Shown one piece after another: positions 46,348-54,708 of a DNA stretch of 59,680 nucleotides (its first letter is position 1; each line of letters opens with the position of its first letter). Made by a program: the position numbers and the translations under genes. The stretch spans positions 1,573 through 61,252 of the forward strand of contig DBXO01000015.1 in NCBI GenBank assembly GCA_002309635.1, given 5' to 3'. Origin of the DNA: Ruminococcus flavefaciens (GTDB taxonomy: Bacteria; Bacillota; Clostridia; Oscillospirales; Ruminococcaceae). The notes beneath the pieces are model-generated. The model saw only the letters and a program-made list of their open reading frames with translations, made no database searches and was not told the origin of the DNA.

Positions 46348-49047
46348 TCACTTCTTACGGAGCTTAATGAGCTTGTAGATGAACAGCTCCAGTGATATGA
46401 GACAGATAACAACAGCACCTGCGATGAGAGCGGTCTTTGCAATATCGCCCGAGTCATTATTATCGTCATCGTCGTCCTTTCGGGAATCTGAATCCTTTGT
46501 GGTGGTTTTTGATGTCTTGTCCTTTGATTTCTTTGCAGTTGTGACCTTTTCCTTGCCCTCCGAGCCCTTGCCGTTTGAATGAGGGACAACCTTGATACCG
46601 TCCTCTGTGGCTTCCTGTGCGGTAAAGCCTGCAAGCCATGCAAGAGAGGCGTTCCAGTTGATAGTGCATTCGTTTACGGACCAGGCCTCAATATTGTCAA
46701 GGTAGCACTTCTGCGGAGCTATCTCACCCTTTTTCCAGCCCGAGCCCTGTACCCACGGGTCCTGCATGCCCGAATTAGGACCGCCGCACATTACTCCGCC
46801 GGGAGCCTTAGGGAATGATTCGTCTATCTGATTGGCCCAGTAACGGTGGTGGGGATACTCTATGGCATGTGTACCGTAGCCTGTAACATAGGAGTAGTCC
46901 ATTGCGTTTCTGCCGAGGATATAGTCCATACCGCCGATAACGCCGTCGAGGTACTGTTCCTCTTTGGTAAGGAGGTATGCGTAAGCCATAACGATGGAAT
47001 TGTCGGTTACAAATGAATTGGAGCCCCATATATAGCCCTGATCGCTGTCATTGTAGCTGAGCGTACTCTGTCCGTAAGGCAGACCGTAGCCCTGGTTTTC
47101 TTCAAGTGAAAGGAAACGGTCGGCAGCAGATATAACAGCTTCGTGTATTATCTCAACGTCTCCCTTGTCGAATTTCTCGGGATTCAGAGCAGCGCTGAGC
47201 GTACCGAGAGCACCTGTGTTTCCCCAGTCAAAGCTGCCGACGGTATCAACGCTCTCGCCGCCGCCGAGAGTTGAGGGAACATCAAGGAAGAATTTGTTTT
47301 CGGCGGCTTCGTCGTAGTAATCCTCATTGCCTGTGGTGATGAAAAGTTCGAATGCTGCCCAGCAGAACTCGTCCTCAACGTCATTGTCGCCGTAGGCTCC
47401 GCCGCCTACGGATTCATCGAGGGGAGCGTACATATCGGGGTGTTTCTTTGCGGCCTTGAAAGCGTTTTCAGCGGCTTCGAGACATTCTTCTGAAAAGTCC
47501 TTGTCGATATTCTTCCAGAGTCTGCTCGCCTGAGCGGCACATGCTGCAAGATTGAGGGTAGCAGCTGTTGTGGGGGGCTTGACGATACGCTTCATATCGT
47601 CGTCTGCGGGAGCGATTCCGAGAGCGGTCCATTTCTCGTCGTGAGCCTTGTGGTAAGCCATTCCCTTGTACTCGCCGCTGTCCACTATCATTTTCAGCAT
47701 CCATTCCATTTCCCAGCGTGCCTCGTCGAGGAGGTCGGGGATACCGTTGCTGTTTTCGGGAATGAGCAGGGTACCGTCGGCATAAGCTCCCTCAAAACCG
47801 TATTTCAGTGCGGTTTCGTACTGATTCTGCATGAGCCAGAGAGAGAAGCCGCCGTTTACCACATATTTTCCGTGGTCGCCTGCGTCGTACCAGCCGCCTG
47901 TTACGTCAACAGAGCCGCTGCTGCCGCTGTAGCCCCATGTGTGCTCTATCTCAGCCATGTCCTTGGGGTGACCTGCCGCACGTGCGAGAGCAGAGGCGTC
48001 TCCCGAGGAGATGAATTCGCTTTCTATTTCGATTCCGCTTCGGTTCTGGTAGAAGTAGTTGAGCGAATCAAGAAGCATATAGGAATAGGGCTGTGAACCG
48101 CATATGATTATGTCGCGGCTCTCAGCGCCGTCCTCGGTCTTTATTCGGAAGGTGCCCTCGTTTTTCAGCCTGGTAAAGTCAAGGATATGTACCTCGTCTC
48201 CCGAGTCCTTGTCAAGTCCGAAGGGTTTGCTCTTTCCCTCGAAAACGGTCTTGTCGGAGCTGTCTTTTACAGTGAAGCCGACAGGCTTGTCGGAACTGCT
48301 CAGGAGAGTTGCCCTCTTGGCTCTGTCAGGGAAATAGCACACCTGATTGGCGAGTATCCTTGCTCTTTCATAGGCCTCAGCTTCGGGCCAGTCGTTTTCG
48401 TCGCCCGTAAGGTCGATAAGTGACATATTGTCGAACTTTATCTCCGTACCTGCGGGGAAGCAGTCGCCGTTGGTGTACTGACCGTCGCCGCCGAGATGGA
48501 AAGCCCATTCCGCAACGTCAAGGGACTTGTCAGCGGTAAAGGTAAGGTCCACCTTTTTTGTCTCGTTCTTGCCTATCTGTATACAGTCCCATGTGCCGTT
48601 GAAGTCGGGACCCCCGTCAGCCATCATATTGTGCCATATCTCAACGTCACCGTCGAGGTTACCTATCTTTGTGTAGTATTTGCCGCTTTCAGACGGTGTT
48701 ATCTCGTATGATACCCTGTATTTGTGCCCCGAAACTATTCTGAGACCTCTGTGTCTGAACTGACAGTCCCATCTGTCCTCGCCGCCTCTTGATCTGCCGC
48801 CGGGATTAACGATAGTTACGGTATATACGCCCTTGCTGATATCAAAATCCATTTCTCCGGGGGCAGATTCCACGATATGCCACGGGAGACCTGCGCCGTT
48901 TTCAAAATCAGTCTGTCCGAGCTGCTGGCCTGCGTAGGCTGTTATTCTTCCCGAGCCGGTGCCTGCGGGGAAGACTGTGCTCACAGCTATTATTGCTGCA
49001 GCTGCTGCCGAAGCAGCTCTCACAGAGAGCCTTGTTTTCTTTCTCAT
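46348..49047 (-). CDS. Membrane-anchored family 9 glycoside hydrolase (endoglucanase) with CBM4-type domain
   Basis: 899 residues. Signal peptide (1-39), CBM4-type beta sandwich (about 45-215), Ig-like CelD_N domain (about 228-312), GH9 catalytic barrel (about 320-808), Lys/Thr/Ser/Asp linker (818-868), a transmembrane helix (871-890) and a basic tail (K-L-I-K-L-R-K-K). Catalytic residues are visible: Y-D-A-G-D with Asp388/Asp391, H-H-R at 733-735 and Glu793 in N-E-C-T-I-N-W-N-A. It hydrolyses beta-1,4-glucan in cellulose. It has no dockerin and is held by its C-terminal helix, so it works at the cell surface outside the cellulosome. Confidence 0.94.
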   Translation of the reverse strand: MRKKTRLSVRAASAAAAAIIAVSTVFPAGTGSGRITAYAGQQLGQTDFENGAGLPWHIVESAPGEMDFDISKGVYTVTIVNPGGRSRGGEDRWDCQFRHRGLRIVSGHKYRVSYEITPSESGKYYTKIGNLDGDVEIWHNMMADGGPDFNGTWDCIQIGKNETKKVDLTFTADKSLDVAEWAFHLGGDGQYTNGDCFPAGTEIKFDNMSLIDLTGDENDWPEAEAYERARILANQVCYFPDRAKRATLLSSSDKPVGFTVKDSSDKTVFEGKSKPFGLDKDSGDEVHILDFTRLKNEGTFRIKTEDGAESRDIIICGSQPYSYMLLDSLNYFYQNRSGIEIESEFISSGDASALARAAGHPKDMAEIEHTWGYSGSSGSVDVTGGWYDAGDHGKYVVNGGFSLWLMQNQYETALKYGFEGAYADGTLLIPENSNGIPDLLDEARWEMEWMLKMIVDSGEYKGMAYHKAHDEKWTALGIAPADDDMKRIVKPPTTAATLNLAACAAQASRLWKNIDKDFSEECLEAAENAFKAAKKHPDMYAPLDESVGGGAYGDNDVEDEFCWAAFELFITTGNEDYYDEAAENKFFLDVPSTLGGGESVDTVGSFDWGNTGALGTLSAALNPEKFDKGDVEIIHEAVISAADRFLSLEENQGYGLPYGQSTLSYNDSDQGYIWGSNSFVTDNSIVMAYAYLLTKEEQYLDGVIGGMDYILGRNAMDYSYVTGYGTHAIEYPHHRYWANQIDESFPKAPGGVMCGGPNSGMQDPWVQGSGWKKGEIAPQKCYLDNIEAWSVNECTINWNASLAWLAGFTAQEATEDGIKVVPHSNGKGSEGKEKVTTAKKSKDKTSKTTTKDSDSRKDDDDDNNDSGDIAKTALIAGAVVICLISLELFIYKLIKLRKK

Positions 49048-49079
49048 GGGGATTCCTCCTGTTTATTTCTGTTTTTCCA

Positions 49080-49107
49080 TATATACTTTAATACTTTTTC
49101 ATTGCAA
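49080..49107 (-). promoter_or_regulatory. Promoter of the GH9 gene
   Basis: Minus strand: TTGCAA (49107-49102), 16-nt spacer, TATATA (49085-49080). Confidence 0.6.
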
Positions 49108-49255
49108 TGTAAAGTACAGGTACAGAAAATTTACAAATTAGTCCTTTAAAACGGCATTTTGCTCATTAATTGGGAACAAAAGCACAAGTTTTAGTTGAAT
49201 TAGACTATTTCTGCGCAATGCGCCTCAAAACCGCAAAAAATAACCATTGCCGCAC

Positions 49256-49284
49256 TTGATTTATTCTTATTGATGTGTTATAAT
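49256..49284 (+). promoter_or_regulatory. Promoter of the guanylate-kinase-like gene
   Basis: TTGATT (49256-49261), 17-nt spacer, TATAAT (49279-49284). 49108-49255 holds no gene. Confidence 0.75.
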
Positions 49285-49335
49285 GTCATATTGTGGAGTA
49301 ATCTGCAAAAAATGATTTGTTTGTGGAGCTTTGAT

Positions 49336-49932
49336 ATGAACCGTATTTTTTATATCATCGGCAAGAGCGCTTCGGGAAAGGATACAATGTACAGCCGTAT
49401 CGTGACCGAGCTCGGACTTATCCCCATTGTGCTCTATACTACCCGCCCTGTCAGAAATAACGAGAGGGACGGCGTGGAATACCACTTTGTTGACGACGGA
49501 CGCTTCCGTGAGATGGCGGAGAGCGGGAATGTCATAGAATCACGTACGTATCATACATGTCACGGCGACTGGACGTACTTTACCGCAGCCGACAGCATTG
49601 CCCTCGATAAGGGGGACTGCGCCGGCATCGGTACACTGGAATCTTTTCTCAGGCTGAGAGAATACTGCGGCAGGGACAGGGTCGTGCCGATCTATGTTGA
49701 GGTCAGCGACGATGTGCGTTTCCTTCGTGCAGTAGAGCGTGAAAAGAATCAGTCCCGGCCGAAGTTCGCCGAGCTGTGCCGCAGGTTTTTAGCCGACAGC
49801 GAGGACTTTTCTGAAGAAAAGCTTGCCGTGGCAGGCATCGGTATCAGGTTTGACAATAACGGCAATGCCGATGAATGCTTTTGCAGGATAAAAAAATATA
49901 TTTCGGAGATCCGTAATAATTGCACAAAGTAA
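49336..49932 (+). CDS. Guanylate-kinase-like nucleotide kinase
   Basis: 198 residues from ATG 49336 with GGAG 7 nt ahead; the longer frame extends into the promoter leader. P-loop G-K-S-A-S-G-K-D-T (9-17) and a GMP-site pattern Y-T-T-R-P-V-R-N-N-E (34-43) plus G-V-E-Y-H-F. Real Gmk has G-P-S-G-x-G-K; here the loop has S-A-S-G-K-D, so it may be a paralogue rather than the essential enzyme. It precedes a nucleotide-sugar dehydratase gene by 36 nt. Confidence 0.8.
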   Translation: MNRIFYIIGKSASGKDTMYSRIVTELGLIPIVLYTTRPVRNNERDGVEYHFVDDGRFREMAESGNVIESRTYHTCHGDWTYFTAADSIALDKGDCAGIGTLESFLRLREYCGRDRVVPIYVEVSDDVRFLRAVEREKNQSRPKFAELCRRFLADSEDFSEEKLAVAGIGIRFDNNGNADECFCRIKKYISEIRNNCTK

Positions 49933-49968
49933 TTTTCCGCATTTGAAGCGGAATTCGGGAGGTTTATT

Positions 49969-51495
49969 GTGGAATTGGAAAATAATTTAGACAGCTGTGC
50001 CAAAAGGACTATGATAATCGGAGGCGGTGTAGCTGCGACCATGCTTATCAGCGAGATTTTCAACGCGCAGAGGTCGCCGTATACCGACGATAAGTATTCG
50101 GCTCAGTTCGAGCCTGTATGTATCATAGATAACGACCCTGCCAAGCTTGGCAAGGAGATACTCGGCGTCAAGGTGGTTGGCAGATCTGAGGAGATATGCA
50201 GATTTGCAAAGGAATATGAGATAGAACAGCTGATACTTGCTATCCCGTCCCTTACTTCGGACGAGCGCAAGGCTATAATAGATATATGCAACGAGACAAA
50301 GCTCCCGCTGAAGATAGTTCCCTTTATCGGAAATCTCATACTTGACGATTCGTCCACTCTGCTCGGTCAGGTGCGCGATATCAAGGTGGAGGAGCTTCTC
50401 GGACGCAATCCCATAAAGTTTGACAACAAGGATATCAGGGAGTTCATCGGCGGCAAGGTATGCATGGTAACGGGCGGCGGCGGAAGCATCGGTTCTGAGC
50501 TTGTGCGTCAGATCGCAAGATACAACCCTAAGAAGATAATCATTGTCGATATATACGAGAATAACGCATATGAGATACAGCAGGAGCTGGTAATGGAGTA
50601 CGGCAGCGAGCTGGACCTTGTTACACTTATTGCTTCGGTGCGTGATTATTTCCGCATGAACCAGATATTCGAGAGGTACAAGCCCCAGATAGTGTTCCAT
50701 GCGGCTGCTCACAAGCATGTTCCTCTCATGGAAAGCTCGCCTATGGAGGCTATCAAGAACAACGTCATAGGTACGTTCAATGTGGCTACTCTTGCCCAGT
50801 TCCATGACGTTCAGAAGTTCGTTATGATATCAACGGACAAGGCTGTAAATCCCACAAATGCAATGGGCGCTTCAAAGCGCTGCTGCGAGATGATAGTACA
50901 GTACCTCTCACAGCAGCATGAGGGAAAGACCGAATTCGTAACAACACGCTTCGGAAACGTTCTCGGCTCAAACGGTTCTGTTATCCCGCTTTTCAAGAAG
51001 CAGATAGAGCAGGGCAAGCCGGTTACGGTTACACATGAGGATATAATCCGTTACTTTATGACAATCCCCGAGGCTGTAAGCCTTGTTATGGAGGCTGCCG
51101 CAATAGCTCACGGCGGCGAGATATTCGTTCTCGATATGGGTCAGCCCGTAAAGATAGTCACTCTTGCGGAGAACCTTATCAGAATGTACGGAAAGGTACC
51201 GTACAAGGACGTTCCTATCGTATTCACGGGACTTCGCCCCGGCGAAAAGATCAAGGAGGAGCTCCTCATGATGGAGGAGGGCTTGCAGAAGACCTCCAAC
51301 AAGCTCATATTTATCGGCAAGCAGATAGATATAGACGAGGATCACTTTGCTTCAAGGCTCAAAAAGCTGCGTGACGCCGCACAGCTCAACGATGAAGCTG
51401 TGGCTATACAGGCGCTTCACGAGATGGTGCCGACTTTCATAACACCTGAGGAATTCAACGGCAGAGAGCTTGAGCACGAAGGCTCTAAGAAATAA
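49969..51495 (+). CDS. CapD/PglF-like nucleotide-sugar 4,6-dehydratase, soluble form
   Basis: 508 residues, GTG start after GGAGG. An N-terminal CoA-binding-like Rossmann domain (about 12-125) with I-I-G-G-G-V is followed by the SDR dehydratase domain: T-G-G-G-G-S-I-G-S-E, S-T-D-K-A-V-N-P-T-N and M-G-A-S-K, where Met replaces the usual Tyr as in long membrane-bound dehydratases. Those normally carry four N-terminal helices; here they are absent. It makes a UDP-4-keto-6-deoxy-sugar for surface glycans. Confidence 0.9.
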   Translation: MELENNLDSCAKRTMIIGGGVAATMLISEIFNAQRSPYTDDKYSAQFEPVCIIDNDPAKLGKEILGVKVVGRSEEICRFAKEYEIEQLILAIPSLTSDERKAIIDICNETKLPLKIVPFIGNLILDDSSTLLGQVRDIKVEELLGRNPIKFDNKDIREFIGGKVCMVTGGGGSIGSELVRQIARYNPKKIIIVDIYENNAYEIQQELVMEYGSELDLVTLIASVRDYFRMNQIFERYKPQIVFHAAAHKHVPLMESSPMEAIKNNVIGTFNVATLAQFHDVQKFVMISTDKAVNPTNAMGASKRCCEMIVQYLSQQHEGKTEFVTTRFGNVLGSNGSVIPLFKKQIEQGKPVTVTHEDIIRYFMTIPEAVSLVMEAAAIAHGGEIFVLDMGQPVKIVTLAENLIRMYGKVPYKDVPIVFTGLRPGEKIKEELLMMEEGLQKTSNKLIFIGKQIDIDEDHFASRLKKLRDAAQLNDEAVAIQALHEMVPTFITPEEFNGRELEHEGSKK

Positions 51496-51507
51496 TAACA
51501 TACAAAG

Positions 51508-51544
51508 CTGCACTTCATCATTTGTTTGAAGTGCAGATTTTTTT
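51508..51544 (+). terminator. Terminator after the dehydratase gene
   Basis: CTGCACTTCA (51508-51517) pairs with TGAAGTGCAG (51527-51536), then ATTTTTTTT. Confidence 0.85.
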
Positions 51545-51563
51545 ACAATAATTGCAGATAATA

Positions 51564-51592
51564 TTGACGTTTTTTGCGAAATCTGTTATAAT
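51564..51592 (+). promoter_or_regulatory. Promoter of the MscS/metallophosphoesterase/FAD-protein run
   Basis: TTGACG (51564-51569), 17-nt spacer, TATAAT (51587-51592). Confidence 0.8.
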
Positions 51593-51659
51593 AATTATAA
51601 GTATACATATTATAATACTTTTTTAGCGCTATATTACCATTTCATACGGAGATGATATT

Positions 51660-52580
51660 TTGATCGTATCTCAGACGATTGCCGAAACGACTGCGGCAGC
51701 ATCGGAAACAGCCACTGACGGGACAACTGCCGGTGAGCTCATGGGCACCATTCAAGAATCGGTGGAAAAGACGTCGGGACTTCTTGCAGAAGCTCTCGAA
51801 TATATAAAAAAGGCTCTGCCGCTTATAATAATAGCTCTGCTGATACTCGTTATCGGCGTTCTGATATCGAAGCTCATCGCCAAGATAGTCGGCAAGGCAG
51901 TTTCAAAGTCGAATGTCAACGGCTCGGCAAAAAGCTTTCTTGTTTCGCTCATAAAGATAATACTCTACATCGCTGTGATAATTATGGCACTGTCTGTGCT
52001 CAATGTGCCGATGTCCTCTATAATAACCATACTTGGCGCTGCGGGTCTTGCTATCAGCCTTGCCCTTCAGAACTGCCTGTCAAATCTCAGCGGCGGATTC
52101 ATAATACTTTTCACCAAGCCGTTTACTGCGGGGGATATAATAGAGCTTGACGATTCTGTGGGGACCGTAAAGGATATAGGCATATTCTACACAAAGATAC
52201 ATACCTTTGACGGAAAGACAGTGCTCCTTCCGAACGGAAAGGTCACAGATGCGAAGATAGTGAACTATACGGATACTCCGACAAGACGTATCGACCTCAA
52301 CTTCTGCGTCAGCTACAGTACTGACTTTGAAAAGGTGCGTCAGGTCATACTGGATATCATCGCAAAGGAAAAGCTCATACTCAAGGCTCCGGAGCCTGTG
52401 GTGCGGATGAGTTCACATAACGACAGCTCCATAGGCATAGATGTGCTCGTATGGGTAAACAACGGCGATTATCTCGCAGAAAAATACAGCATGACAGAAG
52501 CAGTAAAGACTGCATTTGATGAAAACGGTATCGAGATACCCTTCGATCAGCTCGATATCCATGTAAAGGATAAGATCTAA
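51660..52580 (+). CDS. Small-conductance mechanosensitive channel (MscS family)
   Basis: 306 residues, TTG start after CGGAGATGATATT. Three membrane helices (about 53-75, 94-113, 119-141), the last being the pore helix with G-A-A-G-L-A-I-S-L-A-L-Q-N. The cytosolic beta domain has K-P-F-T-A-G-D-I-I and L-L-P-N-G-K-V. The channel opens on membrane tension to release osmolytes. The stop and the next ATG share bases (TAATG), so translation is coupled. Confidence 0.92.
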   Translation: MIVSQTIAETTAAASETATDGTTAGELMGTIQESVEKTSGLLAEALEYIKKALPLIIIALLILVIGVLISKLIAKIVGKAVSKSNVNGSAKSFLVSLIKIILYIAVIIMALSVLNVPMSSIITILGAAGLAISLALQNCLSNLSGGFIILFTKPFTAGDIIELDDSVGTVKDIGIFYTKIHTFDGKTVLLPNGKVTDAKIVNYTDTPTRRIDLNFCVSYSTDFEKVRQVILDIIAKEKLILKAPEPVVRMSSHNDSSIGIDVLVWVNNGDYLAEKYSMTEAVKTAFDENGIEIPFDQLDIHVKDKI

Positions 52581-53461
52581 TGGCAAAAGGCGAACAAAAG
52601 AAAAAAAACGGTCCCAAGGAGAAAAAAGAGAAAAAAGGGAAAAAGAGGCCGCGTTTGTTTATATTTCTTCTTGTTATTATCGGGATATGGTGGTTAAATA
52701 ACTATACGCTCAGGACCACTAAGGAGACTGTTTCTTCGGATAAAATAAGTTCGGAGATAAGACTTGCGCTGATAAGCGATCAGCATGCCACAAAGTCAGG
52801 AATAAGCAACGATACTATTTTCAGGGCTGTTGACAAGGCAAAGCCCGATCTGGTATTCATACTCGGCGATATGTACACCAGCGGCAGCGAATGGGAGCTT
52901 ATACAAAAGCCTGTAAAGCTTGCAGAGAAGCTGGTCACGGCGGGGTATCCCGTCTACTGCGTTACAGGCGAGCATGACTATGACGACAGATATGCTGCGG
53001 AGCTCAGAAAAGCAGGTGCGAGGGTAATGGACTATGCCGACGAGAGGATAGAAGTCAGGGGCAGCAGCCTCCGCATAATCGGTATCGACAATGTGTACTA
53101 CAGCCCTACCTTTGACCTGAGAAATGAGTATGTTCTTGATGACGAGAGCTTCAATATACTCCTTGCGCACATACCGAATTATGAGAAATTTGCGGATTTC
53201 GGCGCGGATCTTTCGCTTTGCGCGGACACTCACGGAGAAATGGCGCGGCTCCCTTTCGGGCTCGGTCCGGTATACAGCTCCGATAAGGACGTGTGGCTGC
53301 CGGGGCTTCTTCACAAGGAGCTTGAAATATATGACAAAGGCTTTTACGACTATGACGGCGGAAGCATGTTCATAACCTCGGGTATAGGAGTTTATCCTGC
53401 GCCTGTGCGTTTCTGCAACCGTCCCGAGGTGGTCGTTATGGATATTGAACCAAAGAGGTGA
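52580..53461 (+). CDS. Membrane-anchored calcineurin-like phosphoesterase with altered active-site motifs
   Basis: 293 residues. A very basic start (residues 1-26, Lys-rich) and one helix (about 27-40) anchor it. Metal motifs: S-D-Q-H (Asp67, His69), G-D-M-Y (Asp97), then G-E-H-D (130-133) where G-N-H-D is usual, His197, and A-D-T-H-G-E (215-220) in place of G-H-T-H-G. The Asn-to-Glu and His-to-Asp changes affect known ligands, so activity or metal choice may differ from YkuE-type enzymes. Confidence 0.82.
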   Translation: MAKGEQKKKNGPKEKKEKKGKKRPRLFIFLLVIIGIWWLNNYTLRTTKETVSSDKISSEIRLALISDQHATKSGISNDTIFRAVDKAKPDLVFILGDMYTSGSEWELIQKPVKLAEKLVTAGYPVYCVTGEHDYDDRYAAELRKAGARVMDYADERIEVRGSSLRIIGIDNVYYSPTFDLRNEYVLDDESFNILLAHIPNYEKFADFGADLSLCADTHGEMARLPFGLGPVYSSDKDVWLPGLLHKELEIYDKGFYDYDGGSMFITSGIGVYPAPVRFCNRPEVVVMDIEPKR

Positions 53462-53466
53462 TGAAA

Positions 53467-54708
53467 ATGGGCAGGATCACTGATATTGCCGTTATAGGCG
53501 GAGGTGCTTCGGGACTTGCCGCTGCGGTGGAGGCTAAGAACATCATGCCGCAGGCAAGAGTGGTGATACTCGAAAAGCTTGACAGAGTAGGCAAGAAGCT
53601 GCTCGCTACAGGCAACGGAAGATGTAATCTGAGCAACATCAATATGAGCTATGAGCATTATCACGGAAGTGTTAAGAATGCAATAAGGATCATAAACTCA
53701 ACTCCGTCTGCAAAGGAATTTTTCGGCAGTCTCGGCGTAATATGCTCTGCCGACTCAAAGGGCAGGGTGTATCCCAAGAGCAATGCGGCGTCTACCGTGC
53801 TTTCGGCTCTGAGACTTCGGGCAGCCGAGCTCGGAGTATCCGAGCGCTGCGGTTTTGAGGCCAATTTCATAGAGAGCGCAGCGGACTGCTTCAGGATATC
53901 ATCTGCCTCGGGAGAGAAATACCCGTGCAAGCGTATAATAGTTGCGGCAGGAGGCTATGCCGCACCGCAGTTCGGTACGGACGGAAGCGTTATACGTCTG
54001 CTGCGCAGCAAGGGCTGCCATACTACGAAGATATGTCCCGCTGTGGCTCCGCTGAGAGTTCGTCCCGAGCTTCTTAAAGGGCTCAAGGGAGTACGCGCAA
54101 AGGGCAGGGTCATGGCTTATTCGGGGGGCATGCTCCTCAAGGAGGAAATGGGTGAGATACAGTTCACGGACAGTGCTCTTTCGGGCATATGCGTTTTCAA
54201 TATGGCACATCTTGTGTCGAAATACGACGGTAAGCTCACACTCAGACTTGACCTTGCCGCTGATATGGACTTGGAGCAGCTTGTGGGCTATCTCCGCGTG
54301 ATACAGTATCAGCGCGGCAGACATACGACGGAGGAGCTTCTCACCGGATTGTTCCCGAGAAATCTTGCTTTTTACCTCACAAAGCGCTCGCTGGGCAGAT
54401 CCCTTACAGACGAGATATCCACCCTGCGTGATACTGAGCTGAGACAGCTTGCTCAGCTTATAAAGAACCTTGATTTTGATGTTCTCGGAAGCGCTCCGTG
54501 GAAGGAGGCGCAGGTCACATCAGGCGGAATAAGCGGCGACTGTGTTGATGACAGGCTCCAGCTTGTAAGCGAGAGAGGCATTTTCCTCTGCGGAGAGATA
54601 CTCGATGTTGACGGCGACTGCGGCGGTTACAACCTGCAGTGGGCATGGTCGTCGGGAATATTTGCAGGCAGGAACTGCGCAGAATCACTGAGAGGTGAGC
54701 TCAGATGA
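53467..54708 (+). CDS. NAD(P)/FAD-dependent oxidoreductase, HI0933/BaiN type
   Basis: 413 residues from ATG 53467, which has AAAGAGG 8 nt ahead; ATG 53461 is too close to it. Dinucleotide fold G-G-G-A-S-G (11-16) and K-L-L-A-T-G-N-G-R-C-N-L (residues about 46-57) are the signature of the family. The C-terminal D-V-D-G-D-C-G-G-Y-N-L-Q-W-A motif binds FAD. Roles include flavin-dependent reductions of steroids or unsaturated ketones; substrate unknown. It overlaps the next FAD protein by 4 nt. Confidence 0.9.
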   Translation: MGRITDIAVIGGGASGLAAAVEAKNIMPQARVVILEKLDRVGKKLLATGNGRCNLSNINMSYEHYHGSVKNAIRIINSTPSAKEFFGSLGVICSADSKGRVYPKSNAASTVLSALRLRAAELGVSERCGFEANFIESAADCFRISSASGEKYPCKRIIVAAGGYAAPQFGTDGSVIRLLRSKGCHTTKICPAVAPLRVRPELLKGLKGVRAKGRVMAYSGGMLLKEEMGEIQFTDSALSGICVFNMAHLVSKYDGKLTLRLDLAADMDLEQLVGYLRVIQYQRGRHTTEELLTGLFPRNLAFYLTKRSLGRSLTDEISTLRDTELRQLAQLIKNLDFDVLGSAPWKEAQVTSGGISGDCVDDRLQLVSERGIFLCGEILDVDGDCGGYNLQWAWSSGIFAGRNCAESLRGELR

